In this document: one piece after another, positions 33,675 through 43,736 of the stretch
How the letters are laid out: every line of letters starts with the position of its first letter
Position numbering within the stretch: the first letter of the stretch is position 1
NCBI GenBank assembly: GCA_009885955.1
Contig: VFJS01000083.1
Span: 1 to 55,883 of the forward strand
Length of the DNA stretch: 55,883 bases
Direction: 5' to 3'
Source: Spirochaetia bacterium
GTDB lineage: Bacteria > Spirochaetota > UBA4802 > UBA5550
Made by a program: the position numbers and the translations under genes
Notes under the pieces: generated by a model
Database searches by the model: none
Told to the model about the DNA's origin: nothing
Seen by the model: the letters and a program-made list of their open reading frames with translations, nothing else

Positions 33675-35150
33675 ATGATGTATCCCGATTTCAGCACATT
33701 CAAAATCTATTCAGAAAAATTCAAGCGGGTCATGGCCTACCGGGAGATTGCCGGAGACCTTATCACGCCCATCAGCCTCTTGAAAAATTTTGCTGACCGG
33801 AAATACCTTTTTCTCCTGGAGAGCGCCAATCTTGATAAAAGTTTTTCCCGGTACACCTATTTCGGCTTTAATCCGTCCAAAGTAATAAAGTATAAAAATA
33901 ACAAACTTCTCATCGAACATCCCGGCAGGGGCTTGGAAGAGCTGGACATGAACCCCATTGATTACATGGCCTCTGAACTCGAAGGGGCGCATTCATCCAG
34001 GGAGGCCAGCCTCGGTGATTTCTGCGGCGGATATGTGGGCTTCATGGGGTACGACATGGCAAATTACATGGGAGTCCTGAGAGATAAAATCCGTGAAGAA
34101 AAAGAGAGCCTCCTCATGGCCTTTCTACGTACCGATGAATTCTATGTATTCGACAACCTCATGGGAAAACTCTATGCCGCGATTTCAGTGGAAATCAATG
34201 GCGGCCCGGAAGAGCTCTATACATGTGCCGGGAACAGGACCTCGGAGATGGCAAGCGAAATAATAGGTACCTGCCGTGAGTTCCTGAAATCCGGCGATTC
34301 CATGGAGTGCGTCCAGGACTTCGACAGGGAATCATTCATGGAGACCGTTGAGTCCCTCCGCAGGGAGATTATCAACGGCGAATGCATACAGGTAGTCCTC
34401 TCCAACAAATATGAGATGAAATCCAGGATTAACCCCCTGAACCTCTACAGGCTCATGCGGAATATCAATCCGTCGCCTTATATGTTTTACATCAAGCTCG
34501 ATGATGAAGTCCTCTGCGGCACTTCGCCTGAAATCCACCTGAAGATCTCCGACAGGACTGCAGTCCTGAAACCCATTGCCGGAACTTACAAGTTCGATGA
34601 AAACAACATTGAAGAAGTAAAGGAAAAACTCCTGAAAGATAAAAAGGAGGTTGCCGAGCACCTGATGCTCCTGGACCTGGCCAGGAACGATCTCTATACC
34701 GGATGCGCCTACGATTCCGTGAAAGTGGTAAAGTCCTTCAGCCCCGAAGCCTATTCCCATGTAATCCACATAGTATCCGAGGTCCACGGCAGGCTCAGTG
34801 ACGGGATGGAACCCATGCGCCTCTTCTGCAACACCTTCCCTGCCGGCACCCTCTCCGGCGCGCCGAAAGTGAGGGCAATGGAGCTTATCGACCGGTACGA
34901 GCGATCGCCCAGGGGATTCTACGGAGGCTGCGCCGGATACTTTTCATACAGCGGCGACGTGGACACCTGCATCATCATCAGGAGCGCCTATGTAAAACGG
35001 GATTCAGCCGCGTTCAGGGCCGGCGCGGGAATCGTTTTTGACAGCATCCCCGACAGGGAATACAGCGAAATCGGCATGAAGCTCGGGTCCCTGTTCGACG
35101 CCCTGAAAAATATTCCCCGCCTGGAGACCAGAAATGTTTTTAATGATTGA
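33675..35150 (+). CDS. trpE: Anthranilate synthase component I
   Basis: The product is 491 residues, the usual length. Family markers include FIKLD-like YIKLDDEVLCGTSPEIHLK, the substrate site GTYKF (GTxxR/K type), LLDLARNDLYTGC and the closing TFPAGTLSGAPKVRAMELID (short extracts). It converts chorismate and ammonia to anthranilate, with glutamine amidotransfer supplied by the next gene. The ATG at 33675 is followed by another at 33678; the leader AAGGAAAAAAAT gives a fair ribosome binding site. Its end overlaps trpGD by 17 bases. It is the first gene of the operon trpE-GD-C-F-B-A. Confidence 0.96.
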   Translation: MMYPDFSTFKIYSEKFKRVMAYREIAGDLITPISLLKNFADRKYLFLLESANLDKSFSRYTYFGFNPSKVIKYKNNKLLIEHPGRGLEELDMNPIDYMASELEGAHSSREASLGDFCGGYVGFMGYDMANYMGVLRDKIREEKESLLMAFLRTDEFYVFDNLMGKLYAAISVEINGGPEELYTCAGNRTSEMASEIIGTCREFLKSGDSMECVQDFDRESFMETVESLRREIINGECIQVVLSNKYEMKSRINPLNLYRLMRNINPSPYMFYIKLDDEVLCGTSPEIHLKISDRTAVLKPIAGTYKFDENNIEEVKEKLLKDKKEVAEHLMLLDLARNDLYTGCAYDSVKVVKSFSPEAYSHVIHIVSEVHGRLSDGMEPMRLFCNTFPAGTLSGAPKVRAMELIDRYERSPRGFYGGCAGYFSYSGDVDTCIIIRSAYVKRDSAAFRAGAGIVFDSIPDREYSEIGMKLGSLFDALKNIPRLETRNVFND

Positions 35151-36690
35151 TAACTACGATTCCTTCACCTGGAACCTCTATGCCCTCTTCAGGGAGCGCG
35201 GGGCCGATGTGAAGGTGATAAAAAACAGCGAGTATATAAACGCCGACGGGTATGACGGCTTGATCCTTTCTCCCGGCCCGTCAAGGCCGGAAAATTCCGG
35301 GACTACCCTGAGATACCTGGCCGGGTATTTAGGCAAAAAGCCCATATTCGGCGTATGCCTCGGCATGCAGGCCATTGCCCATATCCTTGGTTATAAAGTC
35401 CGCCATGCCAGGAGCGTGATGCATGGAAAGATTGATGATATTAAGATAGTTAAAAAGTCACTCCTTTTCAGGGATGTCCCCGATACACTTAAAGTCGTCC
35501 GGTATCACTCCCTTGCCGTGGATGCCGATGACAGGATTGTTACATCGGTTTCGGCAAGCGACGGCGAAACCATGTCAATAGAGGATCCGGAAAAAAAATT
35601 CTTCGGCGTACAATTTCATCCCGAGTCTATATCAAGTGAATGGGGGGCGCAGATTGTATCAAACTTTCTCGACTTCGCGTACAACAGGAGGACAGGCGTG
35701 GGCCAGTTGATAAGCAGGATCAATTCAGGAAACAAGCTCGATTATAGTGAATCTGTAGATTTTTTTGAAAGTATGATCACCGGGGGGCTTACCGATTCAC
35801 AGATTGGTTCTTCCCTCGTTTCCATGAAACTCAGGGGTGAAACTTCAGACGAACTTGCCGGCCTTGTCACTGTTTTAGAGAAGCATAAAAAAGTATTCCA
35901 ACACAAGTCCCCGGTGAGCATCGACACCTGCGGCACAGGGGGAGACGGCAAATCGACTGTGAACATCTCGACTGCAGTGAGCATCATCATGGCTGCCCTG
36001 GGATATAATGTGGTAAAGCACGGGAACACGGCCCAGAGCGGGAAGGTCGGCTCGGCCGACATACTTGCAGAGATGGGAATTGACATCCAGTGCAGCGACA
36101 GCGATGCCCGGGACTTCTTCAGGGACAACAATTTTGTCTTTCTCTTTGCTCAGAGGTACCATCCGGCCCTGAAGGAAATCGGCAGGGTAAGGAGGGAACT
36201 GAAAGTCCCGACGATTTTCAACCTTGTCGGCCCCCTGGTGAATCCGGCAGGCCCGGACTACCAGGTCATAGGGCTGAGCAGGAGGGAGAGGCTGCAGTTG
36301 ATGGCGGAAACAATACTCCGGCTGGGGAGAAACAACATTACCGTCTATTCATCCTTTGACGGCTTCGACGAGGTTTCCTCTGCGGACAAAACAGAATGCA
36401 TTACCATAAAAGACGGTAAGATGATACGGTTCATCATCAGCCCTGTCAACTTTTTTGAACCCTTTGCCATGCCCGTGGTCGGCTCGAAAGAAGAAGCCAT
36501 GGAGATGTTCATGAAAGGCCTGAAGGGGGAGGATGATAAACTCACAAACCTCTTCTCCCTGAATGCTTCCCTGGCCATAAGCACCATTGACGGCATCGGA
36601 ATGAAAGAGGGATTTAACAGGGTCAGGGAGGCAATTTTATCCGGGAAGGTAAAGGACAAGATTAAGAGTATGATAAAGGATAAGGCATGA
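35134..36690 (+). CDS. trpGD: Fused anthranilate synthase component II / anthranilate phosphoribosyltransferase
   Basis: A 518-residue fusion. Residues 1-~190 form the class I glutamine amidotransferase: nucleophile C75 in FGVCLGMQA and HPES at 162-165 (H162, E164). Residues ~200-518 form TrpD: DTCGTGGDGKST at 265-275 binds PRPP phosphate, and KHGNTAQSGKVGSAD is the anthranilate loop (most relatives have KHGNRAxSSxxGSAD; here T and G replace R and S). It hydrolyses glutamine for TrpE and then joins anthranilate to PRPP. It overlaps trpE by 17 bases and trpC by four (ATGA). The fusion is also known from E. coli and other lineages. Confidence 0.95.
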   Translation: MFLMIDNYDSFTWNLYALFRERGADVKVIKNSEYINADGYDGLILSPGPSRPENSGTTLRYLAGYLGKKPIFGVCLGMQAIAHILGYKVRHARSVMHGKIDDIKIVKKSLLFRDVPDTLKVVRYHSLAVDADDRIVTSVSASDGETMSIEDPEKKFFGVQFHPESISSEWGAQIVSNFLDFAYNRRTGVGQLISRINSGNKLDYSESVDFFESMITGGLTDSQIGSSLVSMKLRGETSDELAGLVTVLEKHKKVFQHKSPVSIDTCGTGGDGKSTVNISTAVSIIMAALGYNVVKHGNTAQSGKVGSADILAEMGIDIQCSDSDARDFFRDNNFVFLFAQRYHPALKEIGRVRRELKVPTIFNLVGPLVNPAGPDYQVIGLSRRERLQLMAETILRLGRNNITVYSSFDGFDEVSSADKTECITIKDGKMIRFIISPVNFFEPFAMPVVGSKEEAMEMFMKGLKGEDDKLTNLFSLNASLAISTIDGIGMKEGFNRVREAILSGKVKDKIKSMIKDKA

Positions 36691-37484
36691 AAGATTCAGG
36701 CAATCCCCCATACAACAAATACCTTGCCGAAATTGTCAGCCATAAGAGAACAGAAATTCTCTCAATGAGTGCCGATGAACTGAATAGAAAAAGAAAATCA
36801 TTCAATCCGCTGGAGCGCCTGAGGGAAAAGCCCTTTATTGCCGAGGTAAAAAAGGCATCTCCCTCCATGGGCGAAATCAATACAGGAGTAGACCCCGTGA
36901 AACAGGCCGGGTTTTATGCAAACGGGGGAGCGGGTGCCGTAAGCGTCCTCACTGACATGAAATATTTCAAAGGGAGCTTTGATTTTCTTGAAGATATCGG
37001 GAAACATATTGACATACCCCTGCTGTGCAAAGATTTTGTCCTGAGCAGTATTCAGATAGAAAAAGCCTACAACGCCGGTGCGGATTTCATCCTCCTCATA
37101 ACAGCCATTCTTGATGAAGAGGAGTTGATGGAGCTATCGATGAAGGCCTCATCATTGGAAATGAAGGTACTCTATGAAATTCACGGAATCGGCGAATTCA
37201 GCAAAATCAAAAAACTCAATCCTGAAATGGTAGGGGTCAATTCAAGAGATTTAAAAACCTTTGAAATAAATTTCACCGCAGCAGCGGATACAATCAGAGC
37301 GCTAAAAGATATGGGAGATTTTATCATCATCGCCGAAAGCGGCATTGAATCCCCTGATGATGTACGGTATTTTAAAAATGCAGGCGCCGATGCATTCCTG
37401 GTTGGAACAGCCCTGATGAAATCGGGCAATCCTGAAAAAAAACTGAAAGACCTCTACAAAGGGCTGTCATTATCATGTTCATAA
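36687..37484 (+). CDS. trpC: Indole-3-glycerol-phosphate synthase
   Basis: A 265-residue TIM-barrel protein. The N-terminal LAEIVSHKRTEI and FIAEVKKASPSMGEI mark the family, with the catalytic lysine of the EVKKxSPS motif. Later come LLCKDFVLSSIQI, DFILLITAIL, VGVNSRDLKTFEI and ESGIESPDDV, in the expected order of strands. It closes the ring of carboxyphenylaminodeoxyribulose phosphate to indoleglycerol phosphate. It overlaps trpGD by four bases (ATGA) and trpF by ten. It is a separate protein, not fused to TrpF as in E. coli. Confidence 0.95.
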   Translation: MKDSGNPPYNKYLAEIVSHKRTEILSMSADELNRKRKSFNPLERLREKPFIAEVKKASPSMGEINTGVDPVKQAGFYANGGAGAVSVLTDMKYFKGSFDFLEDIGKHIDIPLLCKDFVLSSIQIEKAYNAGADFILLITAILDEEELMELSMKASSLEMKVLYEIHGIGEFSKIKKLNPEMVGVNSRDLKTFEINFTAAADTIRALKDMGDFIIIAESGIESPDDVRYFKNAGADAFLVGTALMKSGNPEKKLKDLYKGLSLSCS

Positions 37485-38017
37485 AAGTTTGCGGATTAAA
37501 AAATTTTGACCATATTGACTGGGCCGTAGACCTGGGATATACTGCAATGGGCATTGTCCTCCACCGCCAGAGCCCGAGGTACTGCAGTACTGAAACTGCA
37601 TTGAAAATGTCAGATTATGCCAGAGGGAAAATAGCCACGGTTGCAGTTGCGCTGAGATATAAGGATGTAAAAGAAATTGCGGCAGACTTTGATTTTATCC
37701 AGATCTATGAAGAGGTTGCCCATAAAAACCTTATTTTCGCGGGAGACTCCCCGCCGGCAAAAATTTCATACCGCTATTTTTTATACGACAGGAGCATGGG
37801 GAGCGGAGATGAGACCGGTTTTCCCGATTGGCTCTCTGACATACGGGAGAGCCTGATTATTGCCGGGGGGCTTAACCCGTCGAATGTGAGCGGTATCATT
37901 AATACCTACCATCCCTTTGGAGTTGATGTTTCAAGCGGGGTGGAAATTGACAGAGGCATTAAGGATTACCATCTGATGAAAAGATTTATTGAAGAGGTGA
38001 AAAATGCATCCCAATAA
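37475..38017 (+). CDS. trpF: Phosphoribosylanthranilate isomerase
   Basis: The product is 180 residues, shorter than the common ~200-210. The start [18 protein letters not shown] has the catalytic cysteine (KVCGL). The end [19 protein letters not shown] has the second catalytic aspartate (VDVSSGVE) and the phosphate-binding turn, while [13 protein letters not shown] gives the preceding strand. It performs the Amadori rearrangement before TrpC. The middle of the barrel (around residues 90-120, [11 protein letters not shown]) is compact, which explains the short length. It overlaps trpC by ten and trpB by fourteen bases. Confidence 0.93.
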   Translation: MFIKVCGLKNFDHIDWAVDLGYTAMGIVLHRQSPRYCSTETALKMSDYARGKIATVAVALRYKDVKEIAADFDFIQIYEEVAHKNLIFAGDSPPAKISYRYFLYDRSMGSGDETGFPDWLSDIRESLIIAGGLNPSNVSGIINTYHPFGVDVSSGVEIDRGIKDYHLMKRFIEEVKNASQ

Positions 38018-39176
38018 TGGATTCTACGGGGAATTCGGAGGCCAGTTTACTCCTGAAACTCTCATACCCGCGCTGGATGAACTGGAAGGGGCATTCAACG
38101 AATTTAAAAAAAGCAGGGATAATGAATCGGAACTGGCCCGTTATTTGAAATACTTCGCAGGGAGGCCCACGCCGGTATACAAGGCGGAAAACCTGTCAAA
38201 AAAATATGGCGTAACTATCTATCTTAAGCGGGAAGACCTGCTCCATACCGGGGCTCATAAGATAAACAATGCCCTGGGGCAGGCCATGCTCACCAGGTTC
38301 ATGGGAAAAAAACGGATCATAGCCGAGACCGGCGCCGGCCAGCACGGTGTGGCCACCGCCACCGTTGCCGCACTGTTCGGGCTGGACTGCGCCATTTACA
38401 TGGGGAGCGTCGACGCCGAACGGCAGATGCCCAACGTGAAAAAAATGAAGCTCCTGGGAGCCGGGGTAAACCTTGTGGACACCGGCCTCAAGACATTGAA
38501 AGACGCAGTAAGCGCTTCTTTGAAAGACTGGGTCGCCAATGTCACCGATACCCATTACCTCATAGGTTCCGCAGTGGGCCCCCATCCCTTTCCCGAGATA
38601 GTTTCATATTTTCAATCGGTCATTGGAACCGAGTCCAGGGAACACTTCCAGTCCCTGGGCTTCATGCCCGACTATGTCATCGCATGCGTAGGCGGAGGAA
38701 GTAATGCAATCGGGATATTCCAGGCCTTTCTTGATACCGGTACCCGGCTGATTGGAATTGAAGCCGGAGGTCGGTCCCTTGATCCCGGAGAAAATTCCGC
38801 AACCCTTGCACGGGGAAAAAAAGGAATTTTCCAGGGAACTCTCACCTATCTTTTACAGAATGATAATTTCCAGATAGAAGACGTCCATTCCGTTTCTGCG
38901 GGGCTCGACTATCCCGGCGTGGGCCCCCAGCATTCCTGGCTGAGGGATACCGGCAGGGTTGAATATTCCCATGTCTTTGACAAAAGCGCGTTGCATGCCT
39001 TCAGAGAACTCACGAGGCTCGAAGGGATCATCCCGGCCCTGGAGTCTTCCCATGCGCTGGCATATGTGCTCGATAACAGCAGCCTATTCCACGGTAAAAA
39101 TGTCCTGGTGAATCTCTCGGGAAGGGGCGACAAGGATTTCGGCATTGTTGAAAAATATAATCTGGAGGAACTATGA
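38004..39176 (+). CDS. trpB: Tryptophan synthase beta chain
   Basis: A 390-residue protein. The PLP lysine is K86 in [20 protein letters not shown] (20 residues or fewer quoted). Next come [17 protein letters not shown], the phosphate loop [10 protein letters not shown], and [11 protein letters not shown]. The C-terminus has [10 protein letters not shown], the serine-rich PLP contact. This is the standard TrpB1 type that pairs with TrpA. The N-terminus [15 protein letters not shown] is also typical. It overlaps trpF by fourteen and trpA by four bases (ATGA). It condenses indole with serine to give tryptophan. Confidence 0.96.
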   Translation: MHPNNGFYGEFGGQFTPETLIPALDELEGAFNEFKKSRDNESELARYLKYFAGRPTPVYKAENLSKKYGVTIYLKREDLLHTGAHKINNALGQAMLTRFMGKKRIIAETGAGQHGVATATVAALFGLDCAIYMGSVDAERQMPNVKKMKLLGAGVNLVDTGLKTLKDAVSASLKDWVANVTDTHYLIGSAVGPHPFPEIVSYFQSVIGTESREHFQSLGFMPDYVIACVGGGSNAIGIFQAFLDTGTRLIGIEAGGRSLDPGENSATLARGKKGIFQGTLTYLLQNDNFQIEDVHSVSAGLDYPGVGPQHSWLRDTGRVEYSHVFDKSALHAFRELTRLEGIIPALESSHALAYVLDNSSLFHGKNVLVNLSGRGDKDFGIVEKYNLEEL

Positions 39177-39889
39177 GAGGGATTTATATACTCGGAGGAT
39201 ATCCTGACAGGGAAAGTTTTAAAAAAAGATTTCTTGCCGTTGCGGAAACCGGATATGATTTCATTGAGGTGGGTCTCCCGTTCAACGACCCCGTTGCTGA
39301 CGGACCTGTCATAGCAGGGGCCCATAACCGGGTTATAAACAATGGGACAACAATTCAATCCATCATCAATGATATCATTGATTTAAAAAATATCAGTATC
39401 AAAAAATATATCATGACCTATTCGAATATCATCTATTCCTACGGCATAGATGCATTCTCTAAAAAGCTTGATGGATATATTGACGGTCTGATTATTGCGG
39501 ACCTTCCCAACAGAATGATCGGCTTTTTTTACGGCAGGGGCCTGAAAATTCCGATTGTACCCTTTGCCACTCTTGAAACACGAAACAGTGATTTGGATAG
39601 CATCATACATTCAAAGAGCGATTTTATCTATTTTGTCGGGATACGGGGAATTACCGGGTCAAAGGCTGACTTGACATCAAAGGAACTTCTTGAAAAAATA
39701 AAAATGCTCCGGGCGGTGACAGACAAAAAAATCATTATCGGATTCGGGATAAAGTCGCCGGAAGATGCTGCAGCAGCCCTGATAGCCGGGGATGGATTTG
39801 TTGTGGGAACAGAATCGGTCAGCAGGCAGGAAGATCCGGTTAAATTCGAACGTTACATTAAATCGCTTATGGTCGCCTCTAAAAATTAA
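39173..39889 (+). CDS. trpA: Tryptophan synthase alpha chain (N-terminally short)
   Basis: A 238-residue protein against ~260-270 in most bacteria. It begins directly at the first barrel strand (IYILGGYPD) and so lacks the usual N-terminal helix 0. The catalytic glutamate and aspartate are kept in [18 protein letters not shown]. The barrel then follows the family: [39 protein letters not shown] and VVGTESV. It cleaves indoleglycerol phosphate and feeds indole to TrpB. The start ATG overlaps the trpB stop (ATGA), so an alternative earlier start is unlikely. It is the last gene of the operon. Confidence 0.93.
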   Translation: MRGIYILGGYPDRESFKKRFLAVAETGYDFIEVGLPFNDPVADGPVIAGAHNRVINNGTTIQSIINDIIDLKNISIKKYIMTYSNIIYSYGIDAFSKKLDGYIDGLIIADLPNRMIGFFYGRGLKIPIVPFATLETRNSDLDSIIHSKSDFIYFVGIRGITGSKADLTSKELLEKIKMLRAVTDKKIIIGFGIKSPEDAAAALIAGDGFVVGTESVSRQEDPVKFERYIKSLMVASKN

Positions 39890-40380
39890 AATTAGCCCCA
39901 AAGGGTGAAATTAAGGATCTCCGCATCAAACCTGAAGGGGTCTTACTATTACATTGCATAAATATTAATATAAACAAATTTAAATATATGCTTGTATAAA
40001 TGCACCCCTATCTAATAATCGACTGCCGGAAAAACAGCATGTGAAAATTATACCAATATGCTGAAAATCAATCATCCAATTGTGATAAATTTGTAATTAC
40101 CATGATTTTGCATATTATTTGGATATTTATTTTTTATTATCACGTAATTTTAGTATATTTATATAGAAATTTTTCTGCCATTTATTCATTTTGTCTATTC
40201 AGTTCAGCTGAGAATCAAAGGGATTTGAAATTTTTTGAATCCTTGAAAAAACAATTGATTATTCTATATTTGTATGATAGAATCCAAAAATTGATTGGTA
40301 TTAAACAAATTTATAAAATTATACCAGTTAAAATTTAAAATACATGAATAATAAGCTCTTTCAATATAAAGGAGAAGAAA
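39890..40380. other. AT-rich gap after the trp operon
   Basis: The gap has 491 bases with no supportable gene. A weak hairpin (AGCCCC...GGGGTCT, about 39893-39943) follows trpA and may end the trp transcript. A 78-codon open frame at 40102-40338 is rich in I, Y and F as expected from random AT-rich DNA, and has no ribosome binding site. Confidence 0.5.
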
Positions 40381-40581
40381 ATGAATGATAATACGAAAAA
40401 AGTCTTTTATATTCTGGGCGCGCTTGTTGCCGGATACATAGTTCTTGTTTACATAATCCCTCTAATATTTAAAATCATCGGGATTGTCATCGGGACACTA
40501 TTAAATATAGCAATATGGGTAATATTAGTGCTGGCGCTGATATTAATAATCCACTATATCATAAAATCAGTAAAAAAATGA
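40381..40581 (+). CDS. Small two-span membrane protein
   Basis: The product is 66 residues. After MNDNTKK come two long hydrophobic spans (about residues 8-30 and 36-60, rich in I, L and V) and a basic tail ending IKSVKK. A good ribosome binding site (AAAGGAG, 6 bases before ATG) and the charge distribution support a real gene. The function is unknown. The PBP1A gene starts 123 bases downstream on the same strand. Confidence 0.65.
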   Translation: MNDNTKKVFYILGALVAGYIVLVYIIPLIFKIIGIVIGTLLNIAIWVILVLALILIIHYIIKSVKK

Positions 40582-40704
40582 CAGGTTATGTGTATAGTTA
40601 TTGAGAAATAATCAGTAATAATTATAAATAGATTTCCAGTATATTCAAATTTGGAGAATAATATCATCCCTTTGAATTGAGATTATAATTGAAATAAAAA
40701 GACT

Positions 40705-43098
40705 ATGGATAAAAAAACACTATTAAAGATCGAAAAAGGGGTATTAATTATTTTTATAATATTCTCAATCCTTGGCGGTGTAATTTTTGGATATATTACC
40801 GCTCAGATTAAGAATTATGCCGGCATTGAGAACCTGAAAAAGTTCCAGCCAAGCGTCCCCACCCGCCTTTATGACATACACGGGCAGCTCATTGCAGAAC
40901 TGTTCCAGGAAAAACGCGATCTCGTTTCATTTAATGAATTGCCGCGGACAGTGATCAATTCATTCACCGCGGTTGAAGACAAGGATTTTTTCGAACATTT
41001 CGGGATATCTCCCCTTGCCATAACACGGGCAATGATTAAAAATACAATCGCCTCGGCATCAAATATGAGAATAATGATAGTCCAGGGCGGTTCTACCATA
41101 ACACAACAGCTTGCAAAGAGGCTGTTTACTGCCAGTGAACGGACATTAGCCCGGAAGGCCCTGGAGGCTGTTCTTGCATTTCAGATTGAAAAGAGATTTT
41201 CCAAGGAGGAAATTCTGGAGATGTATCTCAACCAGATATACCTTGGGCACGGCTGCCATGGCATAGCAACGGCATCTAAATTTTTCTTTAATAAAGACGT
41301 TAAGCACCTCACAGCGGCTGAGAGCCTGCTTCTGGCCGCGCTCCCATCAAAGCCGACGGGGAATTCACCCTTAAAATATCCAAGGGCTGCCTTTGAAAAA
41401 AACAAGGATTCCTTCAACAGAATGGTTGAAGCCGGTTTTCTGCCGAAGGATATAGCCGAAAAGGCATTCAATCAATTCTGGCCCACTTTTCTTGAATCAC
41501 TGAAAACAGAGTTCCCCACTAAAACGGCTGTCTCTAAAGAAATTGACAATGCCCCCTATTTTACCGATTACGTGAGGCAGATCCTGATATCACGCTTCGG
41601 AAAGGACGTTGTATATAACGACGGCCTGAATGTCTATACAACCCTCGATTTGAAAAGACAGATGATAGGCCAGGAATATCTTCAGAACGGGGTTAAGGAG
41701 CAGAACCACATATCCTCCAGGGAAAATGAATACTACGACAGGGCTGTGGACAGGGGCCTTATCTGGTCATATGACACACTCAGGCTCATATTCAACCTCC
41801 CGGGTGTTATTGTTAAAAACGATATTAACACAAATTTTAAAAAAGAGATAGTTGAGAATATCGTTGACCAGGCTGATGTTCTATCGCTGCTTGTAGGCGA
41901 ATCTGCGACGAATAAAACCATAGATAATTTCCGCGCCCTCACAGCCAGCGTTTCCACATCGCTGAAAGTGGAAGGGGCGCTCATTGCCATTGAGCCGAAG
42001 ACCGGTTATATTACAACAATGGTCGGCGGTTCCGAATTTGAAGTATCCAACCAGTATAACAGGGCTGTTCAGGCAAGGAGGCAGCCTGGGTCATCCTTCA
42101 AACCCTTTGTCTATGGAGCGGGGATAGAATCAAAACGGATCAATACGGCAACAGTATTACCCGATGCCCCGATAATGGACATTGATGCCCAGGGTGAGTC
42201 CTGGTCGCCGAACAATTATGAAGGCGAATTTACCGGGATGGTTTCTTTACGTCAGGCCCTTGCCATGTCCATCAATATCATTTCCATAAGAATATTCGAC
42301 GTTGTCGGGGCTGATAAAATCATAAATTTCGCCTCCAGGATGCTCAAAATACCTGAATTCAGGTTTACGCCCAGCCCGTCGCTTGCCCTTGGCGCAACAG
42401 AAGTGACGCCTTTTGAAATTGCCTCGGCTTACGCAATATATGCGAACAGGGGCAGGGATGTGATTCCCTTTGCAGTCAGGTATGTTACCGACAGGGATGG
42501 GTCGGAACTGGCAAATATAGAAGAGGAAGTCGGAAGGGTGATAGCGCTGAAGGAGCTGAACGGCACAATTCAGATAGTTTCAGAGCAGGTGGCATATATC
42601 ATGCGGAACATGATGGAAGAGGTAATTAACAGGGGTACGGCAGCCAGCACCATCAGGGACAAAACGCGCTTTTACAAACAGGCTGCAGGAAAAACAGGTA
42701 CAACCTCAAACTGGACAGATGCATGGTTCTGCGGATTCACGAATGACATTTCAGCAGTGGTATGGATCGGGTACGACAGGTCATTCATGTCTCTCGGGAA
42801 GCATCAGGCCGGCGCCACGGTCGCTGCCCCTATCTGGGGAAATTACATGCGTGAAATTTATAACGGCATGAAAGACCCCATATTCCCTCCAATGCCCCAT
42901 GATGTTGTCGGAGCAGGCGTATGCAGCTATACGGGACTCCTGCCGGGACCAAAATGTGAAAAAATTTCCAGCGGCTACGGCCTGCCTGGAAGCGGCCTGG
43001 CATATAAAATATGCGACGGAAAGCACTATGAGATGAGAACGGTTCTTGAAAGATATATGGAGACAGAGGGCTTAACAACAGGCGAGGAGAAAGAATAA
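40705..43098 (+). CDS. Class A penicillin-binding protein (PBP1A family)
   Basis: The product is 797 residues: a short cytoplasmic start, one membrane anchor (~residues 12-32), a GT51 glycosyltransferase domain and a transpeptidase domain. GT51 markers are AVEDKDFFEHFG with catalytic E91, and QGGSTITQQLAKRLF. Transpeptidase markers are RQPGSSFKPF with the serine nucleophile S463 and K466 (SxxK), the SMN-type SINI, and KTGTT at 663-667. Both peptidoglycan polymerisation and cross-linking activities should be present. It precedes CarD by 25 bases, perhaps in one operon with it. Confidence 0.92.
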   Translation: MDKKTLLKIEKGVLIIFIIFSILGGVIFGYITAQIKNYAGIENLKKFQPSVPTRLYDIHGQLIAELFQEKRDLVSFNELPRTVINSFTAVEDKDFFEHFGISPLAITRAMIKNTIASASNMRIMIVQGGSTITQQLAKRLFTASERTLARKALEAVLAFQIEKRFSKEEILEMYLNQIYLGHGCHGIATASKFFFNKDVKHLTAAESLLLAALPSKPTGNSPLKYPRAAFEKNKDSFNRMVEAGFLPKDIAEKAFNQFWPTFLESLKTEFPTKTAVSKEIDNAPYFTDYVRQILISRFGKDVVYNDGLNVYTTLDLKRQMIGQEYLQNGVKEQNHISSRENEYYDRAVDRGLIWSYDTLRLIFNLPGVIVKNDINTNFKKEIVENIVDQADVLSLLVGESATNKTIDNFRALTASVSTSLKVEGALIAIEPKTGYITTMVGGSEFEVSNQYNRAVQARRQPGSSFKPFVYGAGIESKRINTATVLPDAPIMDIDAQGESWSPNNYEGEFTGMVSLRQALAMSINIISIRIFDVVGADKIINFASRMLKIPEFRFTPSPSLALGATEVTPFEIASAYAIYANRGRDVIPFAVRYVTDRDGSELANIEEEVGRVIALKELNGTIQIVSEQVAYIMRNMMEEVINRGTAASTIRDKTRFYKQAAGKTGTTSNWTDAWFCGFTNDISAVVWIGYDRSFMSLGKHQAGATVAAPIWGNYMREIYNGMKDPIFPPMPHDVVGAGVCSYTGLLPGPKCEKISSGYGLPGSGLAYKICDGKHYEMRTVLERYMETEGLTTGEEKE

Positions 43099-43123
43099 TT
43101 GATGTTTCTTTTTGGAGTAAAAT

Positions 43124-43633
43124 ATGTATAATGTTGGAGATGAGATAGTTTACCCTATGCATGGAGTCGGGAGAATTGTCGGTATTGAAAAAAAGCTGGT
43201 TTTGGGTAAAAAAGTCGATTATTATTTAATCACTATTATCAATAGCGGCATGAAGGTAATGATTCCTGTTAAAAATGCCGACACAATCGGGATCAGAGGC
43301 ATTATAGCGAAAAAAGACATTAAAAAGCTGTTAAAGGTCCTGACAGAGAATGATGTGCCGGTTGAAGAAGACTGGAAGCAGCGGTATCAGAACAATATCG
43401 AAAAAGTTAAAAGCGGGTCAATCTTTGAGGTTGCAGAAGTTGCAAGAGACCTGTACAGAAGGGGACGGGTGAAAGAATTGTCGATAATGGAGAGGAAATT
43501 ATACGAGAATGCCTATCAATTGATTTCTCATGAATATGCGCTGGTGAAAAAAATTGATATTGAAGATGCCGGCAACTGGGTTTCAGAGGCCCTTTCAACT
43601 TTTGTACAGGACCAGAATTCCCAGGAAAAATAA
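43124..43633 (+). CDS. CarD-family transcription regulator
   Basis: A 169-residue protein. The N-terminal RNA-polymerase-interaction (Tudor-like) domain is clear: YNVGDEIVYPMHGVGRIVGIE, cut here to GDEIVYPMHGVGRIVGIE, followed by YYLITIINSGMKVMIPV. The rest is the helical C-terminal domain (ERKLYENAYQLISHEYALVK) that binds the upstream edge of the -10 region. CarD stabilises open promoter complexes. It lies between PBP1A and the PIN/TRAM gene; CarD next to a YacL-like PIN/TRAM gene is a conserved pair in several phyla. Confidence 0.92.
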   Translation: MYNVGDEIVYPMHGVGRIVGIEKKLVLGKKVDYYLITIINSGMKVMIPVKNADTIGIRGIIAKKDIKKLLKVLTENDVPVEEDWKQRYQNNIEKVKSGSIFEVAEVARDLYRRGRVKELSIMERKLYENAYQLISHEYALVKKIDIEDAGNWVSEALSTFVQDQNSQEK

Positions 43634-43736
43634 TTTACCTGACACTTTTCTCATCTGCAGCATATTATTTTCTTTTTTCAATTCAATAATATAAAGTTTT
43701 TATATTTATCTTATTATTATTACGGGGTAACCCTAT

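Noticed and set aside
35742-36162. Minus-strand frames opposite trpGD and other genes
   Set aside because: They are antisense to clearly conserved coding regions and have no supporting start signals.
40102-40338. 78-codon plus-strand frame after the trp operon
   Set aside because: Composition is that of AT-rich noise (I, Y, F), and no ribosome binding site is present.
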